The notes below the pieces were generated by a model, which made no database searches, had not been told where the DNA came from, and worked only from the letters and a program-made list of their open reading frames with translations. Positions 14,648-22,085 of a DNA stretch of 64,000 nt are shown here, one piece after another. The stretch is from Gammaproteobacteria bacterium. GTDB lineage: Bacteria > Pseudomonadota > Gammaproteobacteria > SZUA-140. The stretch is taken from the NCBI GenBank assembly GCA_016716465.1, contig JADJWH010000005.1, forward strand, positions 251,345 to 315,344, read 5' to 3'. Numbering within the stretch: position 1 is the stretch's first letter; each line of letters opens with the position of its first letter. The translations under genes were made by a program, and so were the position numbers.

Positions 14648-15844
14648 ATGGAGAGTTTGCAGGCCGGTAATGATGTCCTGTTTCTGTTGATGGGCGCTGT
14701 CATGGTGCTCGCCATGCACGCCGGGTTCGCATTCCTGGAGGTCGGGACCGTACGACGCAAGAATCAGGTCAACGCGCTGGTGAAGATCATCAGCGATTTT
14801 TCCGTTTCCACCGTCGCGTATTTCTTCATCGGTTACGGCATTGCCTATGGCATCGATTTCATGCAGGGGGCGGCAGCCCTGAATGAGAAAAACGGCTATG
14901 ACCTGGTGAAGTTCTTCTTCCTGCTGACCTTTGCCGCCGCCATCCCGGCGATCATCTCCGGGGGCATCGCCGAGCGGGCACGGTTCTACCCGCAGCTGGC
15001 CGCGAGCTTCCTGCTCGTCGCCCTGATCTATCCGCTGTTCGAAGGCATCAGCTGGAACGGTTTATTCGGCGTCCAGGACTGGCTGGAGGCTCAGTTCGGT
15101 GCCCGGTTCCACGATTTTGCCGGTTCCATCGTGGTGCATGCGATGGGGGGCTGGCTCGGTCTGGCCGCCGTGCTGGTGCTGGGCGCGCGGCGTGGGCGCT
15201 ATGGAAAGGACGGGACCATGAGCGCGCACCCGCCATCCAGCATTCCGTTTCTGGCGCTGGGCGCCTGGATCCTGTCCGTGGGCTGGTTCGGATTCAATGT
15301 CATGTCCGCGCAAAGCGTGCAGGCGGTGAGCGGGCTCGTTGCCATCAACTCCCTGATGGCGATGATCGGGGGCGTGCTGGCGGCGCTCGTCATGGGCCGC
15401 AATGACCCGGGCTTTGTGCATAACGGCCCACTCGCCGGCCTGGTGGCGGTGTGTGCCGGATCGGACGTGATGCATCCCGTCGGGGCGCTGCTGACCGGAA
15501 CGGTCGCGGGGGCGCTGTTCGTCTGGACTTTCACGCTGACGCAGAACCGCTGGCGCATCGACGACGTCCTGGGAGTCTGGCCCTTGCACGGCCTGTGCGG
15601 GGCCTGGGGAGGCATCGCCGCCGGCATATTCGGGCAGGCCGCGCTCGGCGGTGCCGGCGGGGTTGCCTTCATGTCCCAATTGGCCGGCACCGGCCTCGGC
15701 ATCGCGATTGCCTTGGTCGGCGGGATGACGGTCTATGGTGGCCTGAAGCTCCTGGTCGGCATCCGGCTGAGCCCCGAGGAAGAATATCAGGGGGCGGATC
15801 TCAGTATTCACAAGATCAGGTCAGAATCTCCATATAATGAATGA
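14648..15844 (+). CDS. amt: Ammonium transporter Amt
   Basis: This encodes 398 residues with 11 predicted membrane helices. The two pore histidines of the Amt/Mep/Rh family are visible in FAGSIVVHAMGGW (about residues 160-172) and GVWPLHGLCGAWGG (about 309-322). The N-terminus starts directly with a helix (NDVLFLLMGAVMVLAMHAGFA split across the first 30 residues), without a long signal peptide. The C-terminal tail is short, ending in SIHKIRSESPYNE. Amt imports ammonium across the inner membrane under nitrogen limitation. No glnK is adjacent, unlike the common glnK-amtB pair. AGAGGAGA precedes the ATG, and a sigma-54-like promoter suggests NtrC control. Confidence 0.94.
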   Translation: MESLQAGNDVLFLLMGAVMVLAMHAGFAFLEVGTVRRKNQVNALVKIISDFSVSTVAYFFIGYGIAYGIDFMQGAAALNEKNGYDLVKFFFLLTFAAAIPAIISGGIAERARFYPQLAASFLLVALIYPLFEGISWNGLFGVQDWLEAQFGARFHDFAGSIVVHAMGGWLGLAAVLVLGARRGRYGKDGTMSAHPPSSIPFLALGAWILSVGWFGFNVMSAQSVQAVSGLVAINSLMAMIGGVLAALVMGRNDPGFVHNGPLAGLVAVCAGSDVMHPVGALLTGTVAGALFVWTFTLTQNRWRIDDVLGVWPLHGLCGAWGGIAAGIFGQAALGGAGGVAFMSQLAGTGLGIAIALVGGMTVYGGLKLLVGIRLSPEEEYQGADLSIHKIRSESPYNE

Positions 15845-15955
15845 GTTAAGTTCGTGTCGCGGGGTCGTTCGCGGCGCCTGTCACATTACTTCAGTGGAAA
15901 AGCGGGCGACAACGTAGTAGCTTTAGAAGTCCGTTGGCAAGTGCTATTCGGGAGT

Positions 15956-17326
15956 ATGGGACGCAAGCTATATATAAAGACCTTCGGCTGTCAGATGAAC
16001 GAATATGATTCCGCCCGCATGGCAGACGTGCTGGCGGAGTCTCACGGACTGGAACTCACCTGCCGCCCGGAAGAGGCGGATGTCCTGTTGTTGAATACCT
16101 GTTCCGTGCGCGACAAGGCGCAGGAGAAGGTATTTTCCGAGTTGGGCCGCTGGCGCGAGTGGAAAGGCCAGCGCCCCGGGCGGATCCTCGGCGTCGGGGG
16201 ATGCGTCGCCAGCCAGGAGGGCGCGGCCCTCCATCAGCGGACGCCCTATGTCGACCTCATCTTCGGCCCGCAGACCCTGCACCGCCTGCCGCAGCTGCTT
16301 GAGTCGGCGCGCGCCCGCAGCGGTCCGGTCGTGGACATCTCCTTCCCGGAAATCGAGAAATTCGATCGCCTGCCGCAGCCCTCGGCGTCCGGCCCGGGTG
16401 TTTTTGTCTCCATCATGGAAGGCTGCAGCAAGTACTGCACCTTTTGCGTCGTGCCCTACACGCGTGGCGAGGAAGTCAGCCGCCCGTTCGAGGACGTGCT
16501 CGCCGAGGTGGCGCTGCATGCCGGGCGCGGCGCGCGTGAGGTGACCCTGCTCGGCCAGAACGTCAATGCCTACCGCGGCGTGATGGCGGACGGCGCCGAG
16601 GCGGATCTCGCGCTGTTGATCCACTACGTCGCGGCGATCGAAGGGATCGAGCGCATCCGTTTCACCACCTCGCATCCGCTCGAGTTCAACGCCAGCCTGA
16701 TCCAGGTCTACGCCGAGATCCCCAAACTGGCCGACCACGTGCATCTGCCGGTGCAGAGCGGATCGGACCGCGTCCTCGCCCTGATGAAGCGCGGGCATAC
16801 CGCGCTCGAGTACCGTTCGATCGTGCGCCGGCTGCGCGCCGCGCGCCCCGGTATCAGCATCTCCTCGGATTTCATTGTCGGCTTTCCGGGCGAGACGGAG
16901 TCCGACTTCGCGGCGACGCTGGAACTCATCGAGGCGGTGCGCTTTGACCATTCCTACAGCTTCATCTACAGCCCGCGTCCGGGGACGCCGGCGGCGGGCT
17001 ATGCCGACGACGTGCCGCCGGAGGTGAAGCAGGAGCGGTTGCGGCGTCTGCAGGACCGGATCGGCGAGTTCGCCGCCGCCTACCGCGCGGAGATGGTCGG
17101 CAGCGTGCAGCGCGTGCTGGTCGAGGGCCGTTCGCGCCGTTCCGAGCGACAGCTGTCCGGCAAGACTTCCAACAACAATACGGTCAACTTCACCGGCCCG
17201 GCGGAACTGATCGGCGGCATGGCCGATGTGCTGATCACCGCGGATGCCGGCAGCTCGCTACGCGGCGAACTCATGGCATCGCACACATCCGCGGCGCCAG
17301 GACAGACCACGGTCAACTGGAACTGA
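15956..17326 (+). CDS. miaB: tRNA-2-methylthio-N6-dimethylallyladenosine synthase MiaB
   Basis: This encodes 456 residues from the ATG at 15956 (CGGGAGT just upstream); a longer frame from 15854 lacks the family N-terminus. MiaB is the radical-SAM methylthiotransferase that converts i6A37 to ms2i6A37 in tRNA. The N-terminal UPF0004 domain has its three cluster cysteines in KTFGCQMNEYDS, LLNTCSVRD and GGCVASQEG. The radical-SAM motif is CSKYCTFC at about residues 155-162. The C-terminal TRAM domain ends near GELMASHTS. It is first in the conserved miaB-ybeZ-ybeY-corC-lnt block. Confidence 0.96.
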   Translation: MGRKLYIKTFGCQMNEYDSARMADVLAESHGLELTCRPEEADVLLLNTCSVRDKAQEKVFSELGRWREWKGQRPGRILGVGGCVASQEGAALHQRTPYVDLIFGPQTLHRLPQLLESARARSGPVVDISFPEIEKFDRLPQPSASGPGVFVSIMEGCSKYCTFCVVPYTRGEEVSRPFEDVLAEVALHAGRGAREVTLLGQNVNAYRGVMADGAEADLALLIHYVAAIEGIERIRFTTSHPLEFNASLIQVYAEIPKLADHVHLPVQSGSDRVLALMKRGHTALEYRSIVRRLRAARPGISISSDFIVGFPGETESDFAATLELIEAVRFDHSYSFIYSPRPGTPAAGYADDVPPEVKQERLRRLQDRIGEFAAAYRAEMVGSVQRVLVEGRSRRSERQLSGKTSNNNTVNFTGPAELIGGMADVLITADAGSSLRGELMASHTSAAPGQTTVNWN

Positions 17327-17348
17327 ATTGACAAAACGCAACCCTGAT

Positions 17349-18350
17349 ATGGACCCTGCACTCGCGAGATCCGCGAGCGTCCACCCCCAGTCCAGCGATC
17401 TGGTGCTGGAGCCCGCCGACAACCAGCGCCTGGCCCGGCTGTGCGGCCAGCTCGACGAGCATATCAAGCAGATCGAGCGCGGCCTCGGGGTGGAGATCAG
17501 CAACCGCGGCAACATGTTCCGTATCACGGGTCCGGCGACCTCCGCGCAGGCGGCGCGCCGCCTGCTGAAGCAGCTCTATGACGAGACCGCGAAGGCGCCG
17601 CCGCTGACACCGGCGCGGGTCCATCTGTTGCTGCAGTCGGTCGATGCCGAGCCCGCGGTAGGCGAGTCTTCCGCGCAGACGCAGGATATCACCACCCGTA
17701 ACGCCTACATCACGCCGCGGGGAACGAACCAGCGCCGTTACGTGGAGAACGTGCGCAGCTTCGACATCAATTTCGGCGTCGGGCCCGCGGGGACGGGCAA
17801 GACGTATCTGGCCGTCGCCTGCGCCGTGGAGGCGCTTGAGCGTGAAGAGGTACGTCGCATCCTGCTGGTGCGGCCGGCGGTGGAAGCGGGTGAACGGCTC
17901 GGATTCCTGCCGGGCGACATGGCGCAGAAGGTCGATCCCTATCTGCGGCCGCTGTACGACGCCTTGTACGAGATGCTCGGTTTCGAGCGCGTCTCCAAGC
18001 TGATCGAGCGCAACGTGATCGAGGTCGCGCCGCTGGCCTTCATGCGCGGACGTACGTTGAACGAGTCCTTCATTATCCTGGACGAGGCCCAGAATACCAC
18101 CGTGGAGCAGATGAAAATGTTCCTGACCCGTATCGGTTTCGGTTCGACCGTGGTGGTGACCGGTGACGTGACCCAGATCGATCTGCCGCGCGAGCGCGTA
18201 TCGGGTCTGCGTCACGCGATCGAGGTGCTGCGGGATGTCGAGGGCATCAGTTTCGTGTTCTTCCAGGCGCGGGACGTGGTGCGCCACCCCCTGGTGCAGA
18301 GCATCGTCGCGGCCTATGACCGCGCCGAGGGCGGGCGGAGTGGCGGCTAG
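17349..18350 (+). CDS. ybeZ: PhoH-family ATPase YbeZ
   Basis: This encodes 333 residues. The N-terminal part (LEPADNQRLARLCGQLDEHIKQ) is a KH-like segment, followed by the PhoH P-loop domain with Walker A GPAGTGKTY at about residues 145-153 and Walker B FIILDEAQNTT at about 241-251. YbeZ is a predicted RNA-associated ATPase that works with the endoribonuclease YbeY, encoded directly downstream. ATG at 17349 matches the family N-terminus and lies 22 bases after miaB. The ribosome site is weak. Confidence 0.93.
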   Translation: MDPALARSASVHPQSSDLVLEPADNQRLARLCGQLDEHIKQIERGLGVEISNRGNMFRITGPATSAQAARRLLKQLYDETAKAPPLTPARVHLLLQSVDAEPAVGESSAQTQDITTRNAYITPRGTNQRRYVENVRSFDINFGVGPAGTGKTYLAVACAVEALEREEVRRILLVRPAVEAGERLGFLPGDMAQKVDPYLRPLYDALYEMLGFERVSKLIERNVIEVAPLAFMRGRTLNESFIILDEAQNTTVEQMKMFLTRIGFGSTVVVTGDVTQIDLPRERVSGLRHAIEVLRDVEGISFVFFQARDVVRHPLVQSIVAAYDRAEGGRSGG

Positions 18351-18366
18351 ATCCGGAGCGGAGGCC

Positions 18367-18879
18367 GTGGCCCTGGAGCTGGACGTGCAGTACGCGACGG
18401 GATCGCTGGCCGGACTGCCGGCCCGGCGCAGCATCGAATCCTGGGTGCGGGCGGCGCTGGCCGGACGCCGGCGCGGCGCGCAACTGGCGGTGCGCATCGT
18501 CGCGGAAGCGGAGGGGCGTGCGCTCAACGAACGTTACCGGCGCCGCGCGGGACCGACCAATGTGCTGTCGTTTCCGTTCGAGCCTTCGGGACGGATGCGG
18601 CCACCGCCGCTGGGCGATATCGTGCTGTGCGCGCCGGTGGTGCAGCGTGAGGCGGCCGAGCAGGGCAAACCGGCGCGCGCGCACTGGGCGCACCTGGTCG
18701 TGCACGGCGTGCTGCATCTGCTGGGACACGATCACGAGAATTCACGCGAGGCGGAGCACATGGAAGAACTGGAACGCAAGATACTCGCCCGGCTGGGGTA
18801 TCCCGATCCGTATGCGTCAGAACGGGCGGCGATGCGGCAAAATTCAAAACGACAGGCATTGACCAATGAACGAAGTTGA
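18367..18879 (+). CDS. ybeY: Endoribonuclease YbeY (rRNA maturation)
   Basis: This encodes 170 residues from a GTG at 18367 preceded by GGAGCGGAGG. A GTG at 18340 would overlap ybeZ by 11 bases. The catalytic zinc motif HGVLHLLGHDHE (H-x3-H-x5-H) is near residues 119-130, and PTNVLSFPF is the other family signature. YbeY processes 16S rRNA 3' ends and supports ribosome quality control. It overlaps corC by 14 bases, indicating tight co-translation. Confidence 0.93.
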   Translation: MALELDVQYATGSLAGLPARRSIESWVRAALAGRRRGAQLAVRIVAEAEGRALNERYRRRAGPTNVLSFPFEPSGRMRPPPLGDIVLCAPVVQREAAEQGKPARAHWAHLVVHGVLHLLGHDHENSREAEHMEELERKILARLGYPDPYASERAAMRQNSKRQALTNERS

Positions 18880-19759
18880 TTCGGGTTCCGAAACGGCCCC
18901 CCGCTCCTGGCTGGACAAGATCAGCAGGGCGTTGACCGGTGAGCCACGCAGTCTGCAGGACCTGATCGAGGTCCTGCGCGACGCGCAGCAGCGCGGCTTG
19001 CTGGACGTCGACGCGCTGGCGATGATCGAAGGGGTGCTGCAGGTGTCCGAGATGCGCGTGCGCGACATCATGATCCCGCGTGCCCAGATGGTGGTGGTCG
19101 AGCGCGACGCGACCCTGCAGCAGATCCTGCCGATCATCACCGAGTCGGCGCATTCGCGCTTTCCGGTCATCGGCGAAAGCAAGGATGAGGTGGTCGGCAT
19201 CCTGCTGGCGAAGGACCTGCTGCCCTATCTGATCGGTGGCCGCGAGCATGAGTTTAACGTGCGCGACATCCTGCGTCCGGCGGTATTCATCCCCGAGAGC
19301 AAGCGTCTGAACATGCTGCTGAAGGAATTCCGGTCGGCGCGCAACCATATCGCTCTGGTCGTCGACGAGTACGGCGGTATTGACGGCCTGGTCACCATCG
19401 AGGACGTGCTGGAGCAGATCGTCGGCGAGATCGTCGACGAGCATGACATCGACGACAACCTCTACATCATGAAGCACAGCGAGAAGCGCTACACCGTAAA
19501 GGCCCTCACGCCGATCGGTGACTTCAACGAGTACTTCAACACCCAATTCAGCGACGAGGATTACGACACCATCGGCGGGCTCGTGATGCGCGAATTCGGT
19601 CGCCTGCCCCGGCGCGGAGAGGTGCGCGACATCGGTTCGTTCCGCTTCAAGGTGCTCCATGCGGACAGCCGCAGGATCCATCTGCTGCAGTTGACGCTGG
19701 TCGACCTCGAGGCCGGCGAGACCGGTGCCGGTGTGTCCGCGGCGGAACCTCCGCGCTGA
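18866..19759 (+). CDS. corC: CorC/YbeX-family CBS-domain protein
   Basis: This encodes 297 residues. Two CBS domains occupy about residues 65-190 (RVRDIMIPRAQMVVV, SRFPVIGESKDEVVGILLAKDLL, VVDEYGGIDGLVTIEDVLEQIVGEI). A C-terminal CorC/HlyC transporter-associated domain follows (YDTIGGLVMREFGRLPRRGE). There is no membrane helix. The protein is linked genetically to magnesium/cobalt efflux and, through its neighbours, to ribosome metabolism. Its location between ybeY and lnt is the standard gammaproteobacterial order. Confidence 0.93.
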   Translation: MNEVDSGSETAPRSWLDKISRALTGEPRSLQDLIEVLRDAQQRGLLDVDALAMIEGVLQVSEMRVRDIMIPRAQMVVVERDATLQQILPIITESAHSRFPVIGESKDEVVGILLAKDLLPYLIGGREHEFNVRDILRPAVFIPESKRLNMLLKEFRSARNHIALVVDEYGGIDGLVTIEDVLEQIVGEIVDEHDIDDNLYIMKHSEKRYTVKALTPIGDFNEYFNTQFSDEDYDTIGGLVMREFGRLPRRGEVRDIGSFRFKVLHADSRRIHLLQLTLVDLEAGETGAGVSAAEPPR

Positions 19760-19772
19760 CCGCCCCCGCTTG

Positions 19773-21287
19773 ATGATCCTGGCGTCCCGCTGGCGGGGCA
19801 GTCTCCTGGCGCTGGTTGCCGGCGCGCTACTGCCCCTCGCGTTTTCCCCCTTCGATCTCCCTCTGCTGGCCCCGGCATGCGCCGCCCTGCTGTTCGCCTC
19901 CTGGCGCGGGGCGGAGCCGCGTCAGGCCTTGGGGCGCGGTTACCTGTCCGGTCTCGCCCTGTTCGGCCTCGGCGTGAACTGGGTGTACGTCAGCATGCAC
20001 GATTTCGGCGGCATGAGCGCGGCGATGTCCGTGGCCGTGACCGCCCTGCTCGTTGCGGTGCTGGCGGTGTTTCCCGCGCTCGCCGCGTATCTGTCCGTGC
20101 GCCTGTCGCGCCCGCGGGGTCGTGAGTCGCGGGTGGCGATCCTGCTGATATATCCGACAGTATGGACCCTCTTCGAATGGGTCCGCGGCTGGTTTCTGAC
20201 CGGATTCCCTTGGCTGAACCTCGGCTACAGCCAGATCGATGGGCCGCTGGCGGGGCTCGCGCCGCTGATCGGGGTCTATGGCCTCTCGCTGGCCGTCGCG
20301 CTGAGTGGCGCCGTGCTGCTGGCCCTGTTCGAGCGCCGCGTGTCCACCGCTTTCCGCGCGGTTTGCCTGGCCGCGCTGGCCGGCCTCTGGCTGGGCGCGG
20401 TGTTTGCCGGCACGCTCGAATGGACCGAGCCGGAGGGCCGACCCCTGCGCGTGAGCCTGGTGCAGGGCAATGTGTCACAGGATATGAAGTGGCAGCCGGG
20501 AATGATGGAGCCGACCGTCGCCCTGTATCGTGAATTATCGCGCGCCCACTGGGACAGCGACCTGATCGTCTGGCCGGAGACCGCGATGCCGATGTACTAC
20601 CTGCAGGCCGAGCCCTACCTGGACGAACTGGGCGAGGAGGCGCGCGCGCACGGGTCCGAGTTGCTGGTCGGGCTGATCTACCTGGATCCCGCCTCCGGCA
20701 ATTACTACAACAGCATGGTCAGCGTGGGCGGAGAGTCCGCGTCCCGCCAGGTGTATCACAAGCACCATCTGGTGCCGTTCACCGAGTATCTGCCGTTCAA
20801 CGCGGTGCTGGGCGGCTTGGTGGATCTGCTCGACGTCCCGATGTCCGACTTCAGCGCCGGTCCCGCGCGGCAGGCCCCGTTCGAGGTGGCGGGACAGCAG
20901 GTCGGGATGTCGATCTGTTATGAGGACGCCTTCGGCGAGGAGATGATCCGCATGCTGCCGCGCGCCACGCTGCTGGTCAACGTCAGCAACGACGCCTGGT
21001 TCGGCCGTTCCGTGGCGCCCTTCCAGCACCTCCAGATTGCGCGCATGCGCGCGCTCGAGACCGGCCGGCCGCTGCTGCGGTCCACCAATACCGGCATCTC
21101 GGCGCTCATCGGATATCGCGGCGAACTGCTCGCCACCTCTCCCCAGTTCGAGGTTCATGTCCTGAGCGGCGAAGTGCAGCCGCGGCAGGGCTCGACACCC
21201 TATGTGCGGATGGGGAATGCGGCCTTTCTGGCGCTTGCCGGCGCGATGCTGCTGGCGGGTATGATGGCGGCGGGACGCCGGCGCTGA
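19773..21287 (+). CDS. lnt: Apolipoprotein N-acyltransferase Lnt
   Basis: This encodes 504 residues, close to the 512 of E. coli. Six to seven N-terminal membrane helices are followed by a periplasmic nitrilase-like domain. The catalytic triad is visible: Glu in WPETAMP, Lys in YHKHHLVPFTEY and Cys in SICYEDAFGE. A C-terminal helix (FLALAGAMLLAGMMA) closes the protein. Lnt adds the third acyl chain to lipoproteins, which include several encoded in this window (LptE, ActB1 and the small lipoprotein near 4.2 kb). The ATG at 19773 is 13 bases after the corC stop. Confidence 0.95.
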   Translation: MILASRWRGSLLALVAGALLPLAFSPFDLPLLAPACAALLFASWRGAEPRQALGRGYLSGLALFGLGVNWVYVSMHDFGGMSAAMSVAVTALLVAVLAVFPALAAYLSVRLSRPRGRESRVAILLIYPTVWTLFEWVRGWFLTGFPWLNLGYSQIDGPLAGLAPLIGVYGLSLAVALSGAVLLALFERRVSTAFRAVCLAALAGLWLGAVFAGTLEWTEPEGRPLRVSLVQGNVSQDMKWQPGMMEPTVALYRELSRAHWDSDLIVWPETAMPMYYLQAEPYLDELGEEARAHGSELLVGLIYLDPASGNYYNSMVSVGGESASRQVYHKHHLVPFTEYLPFNAVLGGLVDLLDVPMSDFSAGPARQAPFEVAGQQVGMSICYEDAFGEEMIRMLPRATLLVNVSNDAWFGRSVAPFQHLQIARMRALETGRPLLRSTNTGISALIGYRGELLATSPQFEVHVLSGEVQPRQGSTPYVRMGNAAFLALAGAMLLAGMMAAGRRR

Positions 21288-21295
21288 ATAAATTC

Positions 21296-21320
21296 GGGGG
21301 CAGACTTCAGTCTCTCCCCC
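21296..21320. repeat. Degenerate GGGGGCAGACT palindrome
   Basis: GGGGGCAGACT and AGTCTCTCCCCC form an imperfect inverted repeat just after the lnt stop. It resembles the perfect palindrome at 8387-8411 (GGGG-ACAGATTT / AAATCTGT-CCCC) with a few substitutions, so it may be an older copy of the same repeat family. Confidence 0.5.
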
Positions 21321-21362
21321 TTTCTGTGCGCGGATAGTTAAGTGGCTAGGGCCGAGCAACGC

Positions 21363-21400
21363 GAAGCCCGGCGTTTCCGATGCCATCCATGCCGGGCTTC
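21363..21400. terminator. Hairpin between convergent lnt and ybeL
   Basis: GAAGCCCGGC (21363-21372) and GCCGGGCTTC (21391-21400) form a perfect 10-base stem with an 18-base loop between two convergent genes. The position suits a bidirectional terminator, but there is no T-run on either side. Confidence 0.4.
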
Positions 21401-21445
21401 ACTTCGTTCAACCTGATCTACCGGGCTATACTGCACGGCGCAGGT

Positions 21446-21979
21446 TCACGCCTCGCCGTCCGCGGCCCGCATAAACGTTGTGCCACGGCAGCGGGGGCAC
21501 GGCGGGATATGGCTGGTGGCGTGGAAATGCAGTTCCTCGCCGCAGGCGGCGCACCGCAGCGTGCCGATGCCGGTGATCTCGCCGGTATGGTACTCGGAGG
21601 CGAGGCGCGCCTGTCGCTCCAGGGCGAGCAGGCCCAGCCGGGTCTGGTCGGCGACGCCGGCGAACAGTTCCAGCAGGCGTGATTCGATCAGGCCGACGTC
21701 GAATCTGAACCAGTCGATCAGTTCGCGATTCTCCGGGCGGTTGAGGTAGTCGGCGGCGTGCTCGATATCGCGCTGGATGAAGGCGCCGATCTTCACGGCC
21801 TCCTCGCGTGTCAGCTCGTTGAGCTCGATCATCTTCAGCTCGGCGGCGTCGATCAGGTGCCGCAACGCGGGCCGCGCATGTTTCCCCGCCTGATCGCCCA
21901 GGTGCCTGATGTGTTCCAGCATGCGGTCATACGCATGGATGTGGCGTTCGTCGCCGCCGTGTCTGCCACTGTCGCTCAT
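21446..21979 (-). CDS. Zinc-ribbon protein, YbeL/DUF1451 family
   Basis: This encodes 177 residues. A helical N-terminal region (about residues 15-125, with HIRHLGDQAGKHARPAL and IGAFIQRDIEHAADYL) precedes a C-terminal zinc ribbon with CAAC and CPRC (about residues 143-165). This layout matches the DUF1451 family (E. coli YbeL), which is also encoded beside leuS. It is divergent from leuS by about 106 bases. The cellular role of the family is unknown. Confidence 0.85.
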   Translation of the reverse strand: MSDSGRHGGDERHIHAYDRMLEHIRHLGDQAGKHARPALRHLIDAAELKMIELNELTREEAVKIGAFIQRDIEHAADYLNRPENRELIDWFRFDVGLIESRLLELFAGVADQTRLGLLALERQARLASEYHTGEITGIGTLRCAACGEELHFHATSHIPPCPRCRGTTFMRAADGEA

Positions 21980-22012
21980 GGGCCGGCCTCGCTTTCTCAG
22001 GAGTGGGTCGTG

Positions 22013-22042
22013 TTGTCCATTTTACCCGCGCTACGGTATGCT
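22013..22042 (+). promoter_or_regulatory. leuS: Putative leuS promoter
   Basis: TTGTCC (22013-22018), 18 bases and TATGCT (22037-22042) form a moderate sigma-70 promoter in the divergent ybeL-leuS gap. Each hexamer matches consensus at 4 of 6 positions. Confidence 0.4.
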
Positions 22043-22085
22043 ACCACCATTTATTTACCCACTTTCCCCCAGGCAGTTGTCGCAG

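Noticed and set aside
15854..15955. Longer N-terminus for MiaB from 15854
   Set aside because: The 34 extra residues are not part of the family, and CGGGAGT directly before the ATG at 15956 gives the standard MiaB start.
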